Assembly (NCBI GenBank): GCA_963791425.1
Contig: CAWBSE010000004.1
Location: 62,001-126,000 of the forward strand
Reading direction: 5' to 3'
Source: DATBLE01 sp963791425
Lineage (GTDB): Bacteria > Actinomycetota > Thermoleophilia > Gaiellales > Gaiellaceae
Length of the DNA: 64,000 nucleotides
Part shown: piece by piece, positions 1-7,822 of the stretch
Numbering within the stretch: the first letter of the stretch is position 1
How the letters are laid out: each line of letters begins with the position of its first letter
Notes under the pieces: model-generated
The model's database searches: none
Told to the model about the DNA's origin: nothing
The model's input: only the letters and a program-made list of their open reading frames with translations
Position numbers and translations under genes: made by a program

Positions 1-529
1 TGTAGCCGATCGACGCCTGCTGGGCCTGCTCGATCGCCTGCCCGCCCAGCTCGACGCGCAGGCTCGAGGAGCGGGCGGCCGTCGCCACGTCGATCACCCG
101 CTTCGCCGCGGCCGCGGGGAGGACGTTCGCGCGCTGGTCGAAGGCGACCGTCGCGAAGCCGATCGTGCCGTCCCTGGAGATCGCCCGGCTCCCGGCCGCG
201 TACGGGCTGGTCACCGAGGTGACGTGCGGCAGGCGCGCGACCTGGCCGAGCATCTGCTCGACCTGCGCACGCACCGCCGGCGAGGCCAGCGTGCCGCCCG
301 GCGTGCTCACGACGATCTGGTCGGAGTCGCCCGACTGGGCGGGGAAGCGGCTGGAGAGCAGGTCGGCCGCCCGCTGCGCGTCGGTGCCCGGCAGCGAGAA
401 GTTGTTCGCGAAGTGGCTGCCGACGACGTTCGAGATCGCCAGCGCGCCGACGAGGACGGCGATCCAGAGCGCGACCACCAGGCGGCGGTGATCGGTCGAC
501 CAGCGGGCGAGGGTGAGCACCGCTTCCAT
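1..529 (-). CDS. MMPL-family (RND-type) membrane transporter, N-terminal part
   Basis: The first 176 codons of an MMPL-type transporter; the rest lies beyond the left edge. A short cytoplasmic start (MEAVLTLARWSTDHRR) leads into one membrane segment at about residues 16-36. An outer domain follows that opens with NFSLPGTDAQRAADLL, the N-F-x-L-P-G-T stretch typical of actinobacterial MMPL proteins just after TM1. Family members export lipids or other hydrophobic compounds using the proton gradient; the substrate cannot be read here. The ATG is chosen because TM1 follows at the usual distance. The gene is transcribed divergently from the one at 598. Confidence 0.85.
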   Translation of the reverse strand, partial: MEAVLTLARWSTDHRRLVVALWIAVLVGALAISNVVGSHFANNFSLPGTDAQRAADLLSSRFPAQSGDSDQIVVSTPGGTLASPAVRAQVEQMLGQVARLPHVTSVTSPYAAGSRAISRDGTIGFATVAFDQRANVLPAAAAKRVIDVATAARSSSLRVELGGQAIEQAQQASIGY

Positions 530-597
530 CTTGGTGGAAACACTCCGGCGGCCGCGGCTTCATCGGGCGCTCATCTCCGCCGGGTACCAACCCGGGC

Positions 598-939
598 ATG
601 AGCCGCTCGAAGCGGGCTCGTGCAAAGGCGCGCAACCAGGCCGCCCACGCCGGGCCGAACACGCCGGCCTCGCCGCAAGTGGAGGCGGAGCCATCGCGCA
701 TCGCCGGCGCGAGACGCCGCGCGACCGCGGTCAAGCTTGGCGTCGGCGCCGCCGCCGTGGTCAGCGTCGGCGCCTGGATGGGCCTCGCACGCGTCAACTA
801 CCCCGGCCACACGAAACACCGCACCGAGCCGCTCGCGATCCCGCCCGACCTCTACGCGGTCGTCCGCAGCAACCTCCTTCAGGCCGGCATCGTCGCCCCC
901 GCAACCGCGCCGCCGGACGCCTCAACCGCCACCTCCTGA
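598..939 (+). CDS. Small single-pass membrane protein beside ApbE
   Basis: A 113-residue protein not recognised as a named family. The first 45 residues are basic and Arg/Lys/Ala-rich. One hydrophobic segment (about residues 47-64, GVGAAAVVSVGAWMGL) follows, then a short tail ending in an Ala/Pro/Thr-rich stretch. This suggests an N-in anchor with a short outer tail. It sits 4 nt upstream of an ApbE-like flavin transferase and a ferric-reductase-like membrane protein, so it probably belongs to the same redox unit. No ApbE acceptor motif of the type S/D-G-A-T/S is visible, so it is not an obvious flavinylation substrate. Confidence 0.7.
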   Translation: MSRSKRARAKARNQAAHAGPNTPASPQVEAEPSRIAGARRRATAVKLGVGAAAVVSVGAWMGLARVNYPGHTKHRTEPLAIPPDLYAVVRSNLLQAGIVAPATAPPDASTATS

Positions 940-943
940 GCCG

Positions 944-1798
944 ATGGCCGGGCTGCACGAGTTCCGTTCGATGGGATGTACGGTCGTCGTCGGCGGCGCG
1001 TCCGCGCCGGAGCAGCGCGCGATCGAGCGGCTCTTCGCGGACCGGGAGCGCCTCTTCAGCCGATTCGTCGCCGCCAGTGAGCTCAACCTCGTCAACGCCG
1101 CGGCCGGCCGGCCGGTACGGGTCTCGCAGGCGTTCGCCGACATGCTCGCCCTCGCCCTCGACGCCGCAGCCGAGACCGACGGGCTCGTCGTCCCGACGCT
1201 CGGGTCGCAGCTCGAGGACGCCGGCTACGACCGCGACTTCTCCGCGCTCGAGGACGATCTCCGCCCGCCCGCCGACGCCGAGCCTCCACGCGGTGCCGTG
1301 CGGGTCTCCGGCCGGTGGGTCGGCGTCCCCGACGGCGTCCGGCTCGACCTGAACGGCGTCGTCAAGGGACGAACCGTCGACGACGCGCTCTCGATCATGC
1401 GCGGCGACGGCTTCGTCTCGGCCGGCGGCGACCTCGCCGCCCGCGGCCCCGTCGTGGCGGCGCTTCCCGGCGGTGGCACGGTTCGACTCGTCCGCGGAGC
1501 GCTCGCGACCAGCGGCACCGACCGCCGCCGCTGGTCGCGCGGCGGCCGCCTGCAGCACCACCTGATCGATCCCCGCACCGGCAGGCCCTCGGAGTCGCCG
1601 TGGGAGCAGGTGACCGTCTGCGGCCTCACCTGCACCGGCGCCGACATCGCCGCGAAGGCGGCGTTCCTGCTCGGCGCGGGCGGCCCGGCGTGGCTCGACG
1701 CACGCGGCCTGCCCGGCCGCTTCGTCACCTCGGCCGGCGACACACTCCCGAACGACACCTGGCGGGCGAACCTCGCGCGGGAAGCCGTCGCCGCCTGA
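944..1798 (+). CDS. apbE: ApbE-like FAD:protein FMN transferase
   Basis: 284 residues, somewhat shorter than typical ApbE (about 320-350). Family hallmarks are present: an N-terminal FRSMGCTVVV strand, EAAAxTDGLVVPTLG-like text around residue 80, LDLNGVVKGRTVDDAL (about 136-150, the L-x-G-x-x-K-G flavin-binding stretch), the S-A-G-G-D-L-A loop, LATSGTDRR, and HHLIDPRTGRPS near residue 206. ApbE attaches FMN through a phosphoester to Thr/Ser of electron-transfer proteins using FAD and Mg2+. There is no lipobox or signal peptide, so the site of action is unclear. It lies between an anchored small protein and a ferric-reductase-like protein. The ATG at 944 is used because the longer open frame overlaps the preceding gene. 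Confidence 0.9.
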   Translation: MAGLHEFRSMGCTVVVGGASAPEQRAIERLFADRERLFSRFVAASELNLVNAAAGRPVRVSQAFADMLALALDAAAETDGLVVPTLGSQLEDAGYDRDFSALEDDLRPPADAEPPRGAVRVSGRWVGVPDGVRLDLNGVVKGRTVDDALSIMRGDGFVSAGGDLAARGPVVAALPGGGTVRLVRGALATSGTDRRRWSRGGRLQHHLIDPRTGRPSESPWEQVTVCGLTCTGADIAAKAAFLLGAGGPAWLDARGLPGRFVTSAGDTLPNDTWRANLAREAVAA

Positions 1799-1802
1799 CC
1801 AC

Positions 1803-2777
1803 ATGCACCTGACCTCCGCCCCGATCGACTGGTACGCCGCGCGCGCCGCGGGACTGACCGCCTACCTGCTCCTCACCGGGGTCGTGCTCCTCGGGCTGAC
1901 CATGGCCGGGAAGAAGACGTTCGCCCGCTTCCCCCGCTTCACGGTCGAGGACATCCACCGGTTCGGAGGCCTCCTCGTCGGCACCTTCATCGCGATCCAC
2001 GTGGTCACGATCGCCGTCGATTCCTGGTTGCCGTTCTCGCTCCAATCACTGCTCGTGCCCTTCGTGTCGCGCTACCGGCCGCTCTGGGTCGGCCTCGGCG
2101 TGGCCGCCATGGAGCTCCTCGTCGCGCTCGCGATCACCAACCACTACCGCGACCGGCTGCGCCACGCCACCTGGCGGAAGGCGCACTACCTCAACTTCGC
2201 CGTCTGGGGCGCCGCGACCCTGCACGGCCTCGGCAGCGGCACCGACCGCAGCGCACCCTGGGCGATCGGCCTGTACGCCGTCAGCACGGCGGCGGTGGCG
2301 GCCGCCGTCGCCTGGCGCCTCGCGCGCGTCCGCGGCACGCGCCACACCGCAGGATTCGCCGGGCTGACCGCCGCGCTCGCCGTGCTCCTCGTCGTCGGCC
2401 TCGGCATCGGCCCGCTCCACTTCAGGCCGAAGCCGTGGAACGCCCCGCGCTTCACCGAGCCGCTCACCGGCCACATCGCACAGCTCAACGGCGTCAGCCG
2501 CGGCATCGTCTCGATGGCCGGCGAGGGTCACGGCAGACAGCGTGTCCTCGTCCGCGCCGACCTCCTCGTCGCGCCGAGGAAGCTCCTGAAGACCGCCTTC
2601 CAGATGGAGTACATGCCGAGCGCGCTGCGCTGCACGGGCTCCGTGACGAGCGTCCACAGCGTAAGCTTCACCGCCCGCTGCCGGCTCCCCGACGGCACCC
2701 GGCGGCTCGTCGAGGCCCACTGGCTGCTCGGCGAGGGCGCCGACATCGCAGGCGGCGTGATCTCGGTGCGCCCGTAG
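1803..2777 (+). CDS. Ferric-reductase-like transmembrane protein
   Basis: 324 residues. The first 215 hold about six membrane segments with His residues on helices (DIHRF about 60, IAIHVVTI about 73, KAHYLNF about 122, TLHGL about 133), as in haem-binding YedZ/ferric-reductase membrane domains. A soluble C-terminal domain of about 105 residues follows (from GHIAQLNGVS) with no flavin or NAD motif that I recognise. It follows apbE by 4 nt and is probably cotranscribed. It likely passes electrons across the membrane to a flavinylated partner, but no partner with an acceptor motif is encoded nearby. Function beyond the membrane domain is inference. Confidence 0.8.
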   Translation: MHLTSAPIDWYAARAAGLTAYLLLTGVVLLGLTMAGKKTFARFPRFTVEDIHRFGGLLVGTFIAIHVVTIAVDSWLPFSLQSLLVPFVSRYRPLWVGLGVAAMELLVALAITNHYRDRLRHATWRKAHYLNFAVWGAATLHGLGSGTDRSAPWAIGLYAVSTAAVAAAVAWRLARVRGTRHTAGFAGLTAALAVLLVVGLGIGPLHFRPKPWNAPRFTEPLTGHIAQLNGVSRGIVSMAGEGHGRQRVLVRADLLVAPRKLLKTAFQMEYMPSALRCTGSVTSVHSVSFTARCRLPDGTRRLVEAHWLLGEGADIAGGVISVRP

Positions 2778-2813
2778 AGTCCAACCGTCCACCCGCAACA
2801 GAAAGGATCCACC

Positions 2814-3095
2814 ATGGCCATCGGCATCCGCATCAAGCTCCCCGGCATCACCCAGGAGCAGTTCGACGCAGGGCACGACCAGATCAACCCGACCCGCACC
2901 CCTCCCGACGGGCTCCTCTTCCACTCGTCCGGCCCGATCGACGGCGGCTGGGGGATCATCGACTTCTGGGAGTCGCGCGAGGCGTTCGACGCCTTCGCGT
3001 CGAAGATCCCGGAAGGAATGGCAGCAGCGGGCGTCACCCCGTCCGGGCCGCCCGACGTCAAGGAGTTCCCTGTCCACGAGATGATCCAGCCCTAG
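2814..3095 (+). CDS. Small ABM-like (antibiotic biosynthesis monooxygenase fold) protein
   Basis: 93 residues with the pattern of a dimeric alpha/beta-barrel (ABM-like) protein: MAIGIRIKLPGITQEQFDAGHD for strand and helix, then GLLFHSSGPIDGGWGIIDFW, ESREAFDAF and a final strand. Such proteins act as small monooxygenases or ligand-binding dimers; no catalytic residue can be assigned. A good ribosome binding site (AGAAAGGA) precedes the ATG, which is unusual in this window. The gene ends in a hairpin shared with the convergent ABC permease gene. Confidence 0.75.
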   Translation: MAIGIRIKLPGITQEQFDAGHDQINPTRTPPDGLLFHSSGPIDGGWGIIDFWESREAFDAFASKIPEGMAAAGVTPSGPPDVKEFPVHEMIQP

Positions 3096-3112
3096 ACGCC
3101 TCGGCGTCTAGG
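3091..3112. terminator. Bidirectional hairpin carrying both stop codons
   Basis: A perfect inverted repeat with 10-bp arms (CCTAGACGCC / GGCGTCTAGG) and a 2-nt centre. The TAG stop of the ABM-like gene lies in the left arm and the stop of the convergent ABC permease in the right arm. No T-run follows on either side, so it would act as a weak bidirectional terminator or 3'-end stabiliser. Confidence 0.6.
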
Positions 3113-3938
3113 TGTCTCGGCGGACGAGCAGTACGGCGGCGATCGCCACCGCCAGCACGGTGTAAGCGAGGAAGAGCAGGAAGCCCGGCCACGGGTGGAG
3201 ATCGTGGGCGCCGGTGTGGAGCGAGAACATCCGGCGCCCGGCGGCGTCGGGCAGGTACGGCGAGATCGCGTTGTTCCAGCTCGACGGCAGGATGTTCATC
3301 AGGGGCGGGATCACGAAGAACAGCGCCGCGAAGGCCGCGATCCCGCCTGCGGTGTTGCGAATGATTGCGCCCACCGCGAGCGCGAAGACGCCGATCAGGA
3401 CGAGATACCCGGCACCGCCGATCACCGAGCGGGCGACGCCCGGGTGCGAGAACGAGATCTGCAGGATGTGGTGCTTCGAGAGGATCGCCTGGCTGGCGAA
3501 GAACGCGATCAGCACCGCCGGCAGCATCAGCGCGAAGGTGACGGCGGCGAACACGCCGATCTTGGCCCAGAGCACGGGCAGCCGCTTCGGGACGGCGGTG
3601 AGCGACGCGCGGATCATCCCTGTCGAGTACTCACCGGTGATGACGAGCACCCCGAGCACGGCGATCGCGAGCTGGGCGATGTTCACGCCGGCGAGCGCGA
3701 TGTCGAGCGGCTGGCGGTCGGCGCGCTCGCGGGGACTCATGTGTCCCCAGTGGGACGAGGTGACCGCTGCGAAGAGCACCGGGAGTCCGATCGCCAGCAC
3801 CGCGGCGACGAGGAGCGACCAGCGGGTCGAGCGGAGCGAGTGCAGCTTCGTCCACTCCGACAAGGCGACCCGGGCCTGCGTCAGACGGCCCGGCTGCTCG
3901 AGCCGCGGCACCTCGACCGTCGCGACCGTGGTGGTCAC
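3108..3938 (-). CDS. ABC-2 type transporter permease
   Basis: 276 residues with about six hydrophobic segments. The first follows SLRSTRWSLLVA near residue 40; a large loop (about 66-90) precedes TM2, and the protein ends in a short basic tail. EYSTGMIRASLTAVPKR (about 123-139) is the conserved ABC-2 loop between TM2 and TM3 in actinobacterial exporters of this type. Its start overlaps the end of the ATP-binding gene upstream by 4 nt, so the two form one exporter. Substrate unknown; some relatives export drugs or bacteriocins. Confidence 0.9.
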   Translation of the reverse strand: MTTTVATVEVPRLEQPGRLTQARVALSEWTKLHSLRSTRWSLLVAAVLAIGLPVLFAAVTSSHWGHMSPRERADRQPLDIALAGVNIAQLAIAVLGVLVITGEYSTGMIRASLTAVPKRLPVLWAKIGVFAAVTFALMLPAVLIAFFASQAILSKHHILQISFSHPGVARSVIGGAGYLVLIGVFALAVGAIIRNTAGGIAAFAALFFVIPPLMNILPSSWNNAISPYLPDAAGRRMFSLHTGAHDLHPWPGFLLFLAYTVLAVAIAAVLLVRRDT

Positions 3939-4867
3939 GCCGCCGCCTCCGCCGGGGCGACGTGCTCGGCGGCCTTGAACTCGACGTCCTCGGCCGTCAG
4001 CGTCATGAACGCCTCCTCCAGCGAGGCCTGCTGCGGCGTCAGCTCGTGCAGGGTGAGCCGGTGGGCTGCGGCCACCTCGCCGATCTCCTCGGCGGTCAGC
4101 CCGGCGATCTCGAGCAGCTCGGGCTCGATGCTCGTGACGGTGACGCCGTCGCCGAGCACGGCTTCCCGCAGCCGGGCGGCGTGCGGCGAGCGGACGCGCA
4201 CGAGCTTCTGCGAGGCGCGGCGGACGAAGTCGTCCACGCTCGTGTCGGCGATCAGCCGGCCGCGGCCGATCACGATCAGGTGATCCGCCGTCAGGGCCAT
4301 CTCGCTCATCAGGTGAGAGGAGACGAACACGGTGCGGCCCTCGGCGGCCAGGCCCCTGAGCAGGTTGCGCATCCAGTGGATCCCCTCGGGGTCGAGCCCG
4401 TTCGCCGGCTCGTCGAGCAGCAGCGTGGACGGATCGCCGAGCAGCGCCGTCGCGATCCCGAGCCGCTGGCCCATGCCGAGCGAGAACTTGCCGGCGCGCT
4501 TCCTCGCCACCTCGTGCAACCCGACCAGGTCGATCAGCTCCGCGACGCGCCGCTTCCCGATGCCGTGCGTCTGTGCGAGCGCGAGCAGGTGGTTGTACGC
4601 CGACCGCCCCGTGTGGACCGACCGCGCCTCGAGCAGCGCGCCGACCTCGTGCAGCGGGGCGCGATGGTCGCGGTAGTGCTTTCCGTTCACGGTCACGTCA
4701 CCGGCAGTCGGCGCGTCCAGGCCGAGGATCAGCCTCATCGTCGTCGACTTCCCCGAGCCGTTCGGGCCGAGGAAACCGGTGACGACCCCGGGGCGGACGG
4801 TGAAGGTCAGGTCGTCGACGGCCCGCTTTTCGCCGTAGTCCTTCGACAGCCCGTCGGCCTCGATCAC
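3935..4867 (-). CDS. ABC transporter ATP-binding protein (exporter)
   Basis: 310 residues. Walker A GPNGSGKST (about 33-41), signature FSLGMGQRL (about 132-140), Walker B STLLLDEPANGLDP (about 151-164) and the H-loop in VFVSSHLMSEM are all intact. A C-terminal domain of about 90 residues, typical of ABC-2 partner ATPases, follows. The start is GTG, overlapping the stop of the upstream beta-propeller gene as GTGA. The order propeller protein, ATPase, permease suggests one operon. Confidence 0.93.
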   Translation of the reverse strand: MIEADGLSKDYGEKRAVDDLTFTVRPGVVTGFLGPNGSGKSTTMRLILGLDAPTAGDVTVNGKHYRDHRAPLHEVGALLEARSVHTGRSAYNHLLALAQTHGIGKRRVAELIDLVGLHEVARKRAGKFSLGMGQRLGIATALLGDPSTLLLDEPANGLDPEGIHWMRNLLRGLAAEGRTVFVSSHLMSEMALTADHLIVIGRGRLIADTSVDDFVRRASQKLVRVRSPHAARLREAVLGDGVTVTSIEPELLEIAGLTAEEIGEVAAAHRLTLHELTPQQASLEEAFMTLTAEDVEFKAAEHVAPAEAAA

Positions 4868-6873
4868 GGCTTCAGCCTAGGGCCGCTGACGCGGCTTTTC
4901 GGCGTTCTTAACGAAAGGACAATGCTTCCGCCGAGCACGACCACCCGTCCGCCGAGCGTGACGGCAGCCGCGTCGGCCATCGGGGCCGGCAGGTGCCCGG
5001 CCGTCGTCACCTTCCCGGAGGCGGGGTCGATCCGCAGAATGCGATCCCCGGGGGTTCCGGCCGCGTCGGTGCCGCCGACGAGATACAGCATCCCGCCCGA
5101 GGCGGCGAGTGGGGCATGGGCGACCGGGGCGGGCAAGGTGGCGGCGACGCGCACCGTGCCGCGAACAGGGTCGATCGCGAGAACCGTCGACGTCTCACCC
5201 GACGTCGTCACCCCTCCCGCGACATAGATCCGCCCGCCGAGCGCGGCCACTCCCGAATACCGCAGGCCGGCCGGCATCCGCGCGGCGAGCGTCGGCGGTT
5301 TGCCGGGTCGAAACCGCAGCACCGCCGTCGCATACCTGGTGCCCGTGTAGCCGCCGATCAGGTAGACGCGTCCTCCGATCGTGACCGCGCCGAGGTCGGA
5401 AAGTGGCTCGCCGAGCGTCCCCGCGCGGCTCGCTGTGCCCGTGCCCGGGTCGATCCGGACGACCGCATCCGTCGAGACCGCCTCGCCGCCGCCGAAGAGG
5501 TAGGCGGCAGCCCCCGACAGCGCGAGCGCTGCGTCATGGGTCGGCACGGGCAGCCGCCCGGCGACGCGCAGGTGACCCGGTGTGCCGAGCAGGACATGAT
5601 CCGACGACGAGCCGGAGACGAGGCCGCCGGCGGCGAGGATGCGGCCGCCCGGCAGGGCAACCGCAGCGAGCTTTGACGTCGACCCGGGCAGCTTCCCGAT
5701 CGCGGTGACCTGCAGCGGCGCGTCGCGCACCCGGGCCCGTGCGGCGACGCGGACACGTCGGTGGGCAACGCGCGCGCCGGCGGGCAGGAGATCGAGGCCG
5801 TCCGGCTTCGAGAGGAACCCGGCGGCCGCGGAGGGCACGCCGAGGTGCCCGTACTGCCAGACGATCCGCTTCGTGCGCGGGTCGATGACGACGATCCGGT
5901 GGTGCCAGTCGTCGGTGACGGCGATCATCCCGTTCGGCCAGCGGACCGCGAGCGAGGGCCGGTCGAGCGCGCCCGGCCCCGAGGACGGGCCGTATGTCCA
6001 CACGATCTTCCCTTGCCGGGTGATCTCGTCCACCCGGCCCGGTGTGTCGAAGCCTGCGACCAGCACGTTGCCGTCCGGTAGCAGCTGCGCGTCCGAGGGG
6101 TAGCTCGTCGGTGTCCGTACAGAGAAGACGAGCCGGTTCTGCGCGTCGAGCCGGTCGACCCAGCCGCCGATCTCGGTGATCAGCATCCCGCCGTCCGGCA
6201 GAGGCGTTGCGCCGTTCGGGGAGCTCAGCGAGCGCGGCGGGTCGTGGGTGCAGCTGCCGGCGCGGCCGACCTCTCCGACCGTCCGTCCGGTCCTGTCGAG
6301 GCGCAGCACCCGGCAGTTCTTGATGTCGGCGACGGTGACCGAGCGGTTCCGCCACACGTACGCGTCGTCCGGGTTCGACAGCTCGCCCGAAGCGGAGCCT
6401 GCGACTCCGGCCCGGCCGTAGTTCCAGACGATCCGGTGGGTGGCGATGTCGATCTCCGCGATCGTGTCGTTGAACTCCTCGTTCGTGACGACGCTGCGGA
6501 ACCCCGGCGTGAAGAAGGCATCGTCCGGGTTGTAGAACGACTGGCCGGGCCGAAGGTCGCCGCGCCGCGGGAACTGCCAGACGATGCGCTTCGACGGCGA
6601 CACGATCAGGAGCTTGTTCGCGTTGCGGTCGGCGATCAGGAGGTACCCCGGAACGGGGCCGCGGCCGACCGGAGGGAGGTCGTAGGCTCGTGCAGCCGGG
6701 CTCTCGGGAGCCTTCGCCGAGACGGAGGCAGGAAGTCGACGCACCGGGGACGGCGCCGTTCGCACGGGTGATGCCGCGGGATGCGTCCGGCTCAGCCGGT
6801 CGACGGCGAGCAGCACCGCGCCGGCAACAGCGAGAAGTGCGACCAGGGCCACTGCCGCGCGCTGCACGACCAA
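4864..6873 (-). CDS. Membrane-anchored double beta-propeller protein (NHL/PQQ-like plus Kelch)
   Basis: Up to 669 residues. An N-terminal hydrophobic anchor (residues 3-25) is followed by a Pro/Ala/Arg-rich linker, then about 280 residues of repeats of the type RIVWxYG or KIVWTYG (IVWQFPRRG, IVWNYGRAG, IVWTYGPSS, IVWQYGHLG), as in arylsulfotransferase-like or PQQ-like propellers. The second half carries five or six Kelch-type blades (YLIGGYTG, YVAGGVTT, YLVGGTDA, VVLGGS). It probably faces outside and binds a ligand or protein. Translation is coupled to the ABC exporter downstream. The first codon could be TTG (6873) or GTG (6867); GTG is equally plausible. Confidence 0.8.
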   Translation of the reverse strand: MVVQRAAVALVALLAVAGAVLLAVDRLSRTHPAASPVRTAPSPVRRLPASVSAKAPESPAARAYDLPPVGRGPVPGYLLIADRNANKLLIVSPSKRIVWQFPRRGDLRPGQSFYNPDDAFFTPGFRSVVTNEEFNDTIAEIDIATHRIVWNYGRAGVAGSASGELSNPDDAYVWRNRSVTVADIKNCRVLRLDRTGRTVGEVGRAGSCTHDPPRSLSSPNGATPLPDGGMLITEIGGWVDRLDAQNRLVFSVRTPTSYPSDAQLLPDGNVLVAGFDTPGRVDEITRQGKIVWTYGPSSGPGALDRPSLAVRWPNGMIAVTDDWHHRIVVIDPRTKRIVWQYGHLGVPSAAAGFLSKPDGLDLLPAGARVAHRRVRVAARARVRDAPLQVTAIGKLPGSTSKLAAVALPGGRILAAGGLVSGSSSDHVLLGTPGHLRVAGRLPVPTHDAALALSGAAAYLFGGGEAVSTDAVVRIDPGTGTASRAGTLGEPLSDLGAVTIGGRVYLIGGYTGTRYATAVLRFRPGKPPTLAARMPAGLRYSGVAALGGRIYVAGGVTTSGETSTVLAIDPVRGTVRVAATLPAPVAHAPLAASGGMLYLVGGTDAAGTPGDRILRIDPASGKVTTAGHLPAPMADAAAVTLGGRVVVLGGSIVLSLRTPKSRVSGPRLKP

Positions 6874-6929
6874 AGCAGAGCAGCGTCAGATGAGCGGTGG
6901 ATGAACCACTCCAGGCTAGACTCGGGAGG

Positions 6930-7211
6930 GTGAGCCGCTTCCTGGACAGGCCGGTATCGAACCCGTCTCAGCCCGGAGGAGGGCTTCCCGAGTTCCGGTT
7001 CGTCCCCGCACGCTGGATCCTGGTGCTGGCCGCCCTGGCCAGGCTGGTGTTCAAGGGCGGGGCGCTCGGCAAGCTCAGCGTCGCCGGGTTCGTCTGGTCG
7101 TTCGCGCCCAGGAAGTTCAAGCTCGTGGCGCTCGGTCTTGCCGGTGCCATGACGATCGTGCTCATGGGCGCCGTCGCGGCGATCGTGCTGCTGGCGATGC
7201 AGATCGCCTAG
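6930..7211 (+). CDS. Small membrane protein of unknown function
   Basis: 93 residues from the GTG at 6930; an upstream in-frame GTG at 6897 would add 11. A hydrophilic N-terminus (SRFLDRPVSNPSQPGG) leads to a hydrophobic stretch around WILVLAALARLVF, then KLSVAGFVWSFAPRKFK and a strong final membrane segment (ALGLAGAMTIVLMGAVAAIVLLAM). I choose 6930 because a TAGACT -10-like hexamer and a GGGAGG stretch lie just before it. No family recognised. It stands alone, divergent from the propeller gene and convergent with the cNMP-binding gene. Confidence 0.65.
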   Translation: MSRFLDRPVSNPSQPGGGLPEFRFVPARWILVLAALARLVFKGGALGKLSVAGFVWSFAPRKFKLVALGLAGAMTIVLMGAVAAIVLLAMQIA

Positions 7212-7212
7212 C

Positions 7213-7581
7213 TCAGGCGGCGAAGCTGTCCGCGAGGACGCTCCGGAAGGCCTGAGCGTTCAGCACGAACAGACGAGAGTCGGCCGTCGTCTTCACCGTC
7301 GCCGTCCGCGGCACTCCGTGGAGGAGCGCGATCTCGCCGAAGACGTCCCCGGCGCGCTCGGTCGCGACCGGCGTGCCGCCCCTGGAGATCTCGACCTCAC
7401 CCTCGGCGATCGCGAAGAACTCGTGTCCGCTGTCGCCCTCGCGGATGAGCTCCGTGCCGGCCGGAACATCGAGGACGTCGGCCGTCCGGGTGAGCACTTC
7501 GAGCCGCCGGCGAGGAAGATCTGCGAAGAGCGGGATGGTGAGCAGCTCGGTTCGCCTGGGGTCACGCGAGAAGATGTTCAT
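7213..7581 (-). CDS. Cyclic-nucleotide-binding-domain protein
   Basis: 122 residues, essentially one cNMP-binding (CRP-like) domain with no DNA-binding domain. FFAIAEGEVEI, GDVFGEIALLHGVPRTATVK (phosphate-binding cassette with G-E-x-A-L and P-R-T-A) and the C-terminal helix are visible. ATG at 7581 is chosen because the longer frame extends antisense into the lipoprotein gene. It resembles a second protein at 54896-55321. Such solo domains may bind cAMP or cGMP as adaptor subunits; the partner is unknown. Confidence 0.85.
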   Translation of the reverse strand: MNIFSRDPRRTELLTIPLFADLPRRRLEVLTRTADVLDVPAGTELIREGDSGHEFFAIAEGEVEISRGGTPVATERAGDVFGEIALLHGVPRTATVKTTADSRLFVLNAQAFRSVLADSFAA

Positions 7582-7647
7582 ACAGATCAAAACGACAGCG
7601 AGAGCAGGTGCATTCCCTCGATCCGCCCGGGGCGATAGGCTCTCCAC

Positions 7648-7812
7648 GTGCGCCGCGCGGCCCTCGCAGTCTCGCTCCCGCTCATCGTGATCACGCTCTC
7701 CGCGTGCTCCGTCTCCGTCGGCGGCTCCGACAAGATCGACCGCAAGAAGGCCGAGAAGTTCCTCACCGACAACATCCATCCGACGGTGTCCGACATTCAT
7801 CTCAACGGCTAG
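7648..7812 (+). CDS. Short lipoprotein (DUF4333-like start)
   Basis: A 54-residue gene. The N-terminus is a lipoprotein signal: basic VRRA, hydrophobic core LAVSLPLIVITL, lipobox LSAC with Cys at residue 20. The tail contains GGSDKIDRKKAEKFLTDNI, resembling the start of DUF4333 domains in actinobacterial lipoproteins, but stops after about 35 mature residues, so it may be a truncated or minimal member. A TAGGCT -10-like hexamer ends 6 nt before the GTG start, and there is no Shine-Dalgarno, as expected for a leaderless gene. Attached to the outer face of the membrane if processed. Confidence 0.7.
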   Translation: MRRAALAVSLPLIVITLSACSVSVGGSDKIDRKKAEKFLTDNIHPTVSDIHLNG

Positions 7813-7822
7813 CTCATAGCCG

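Noticed and set aside
598..939. The small anchored protein as an FMN-binding substrate of ApbE
   Set aside because: No S/D-G-A-T/S motif or FMN-binding domain text is present.
3195..5227. Long plus-strand frames opposite the ABC exporter and propeller genes
   Set aside because: High-GC antisense shadows with Arg/Gly/Pro/Glu-rich text and no motifs.
7582..7800. N-terminal extension of the cNMP-binding protein
   Set aside because: It is antisense to the lipoprotein gene and begins well before the domain; an ATG at 7581 fits the domain boundary.
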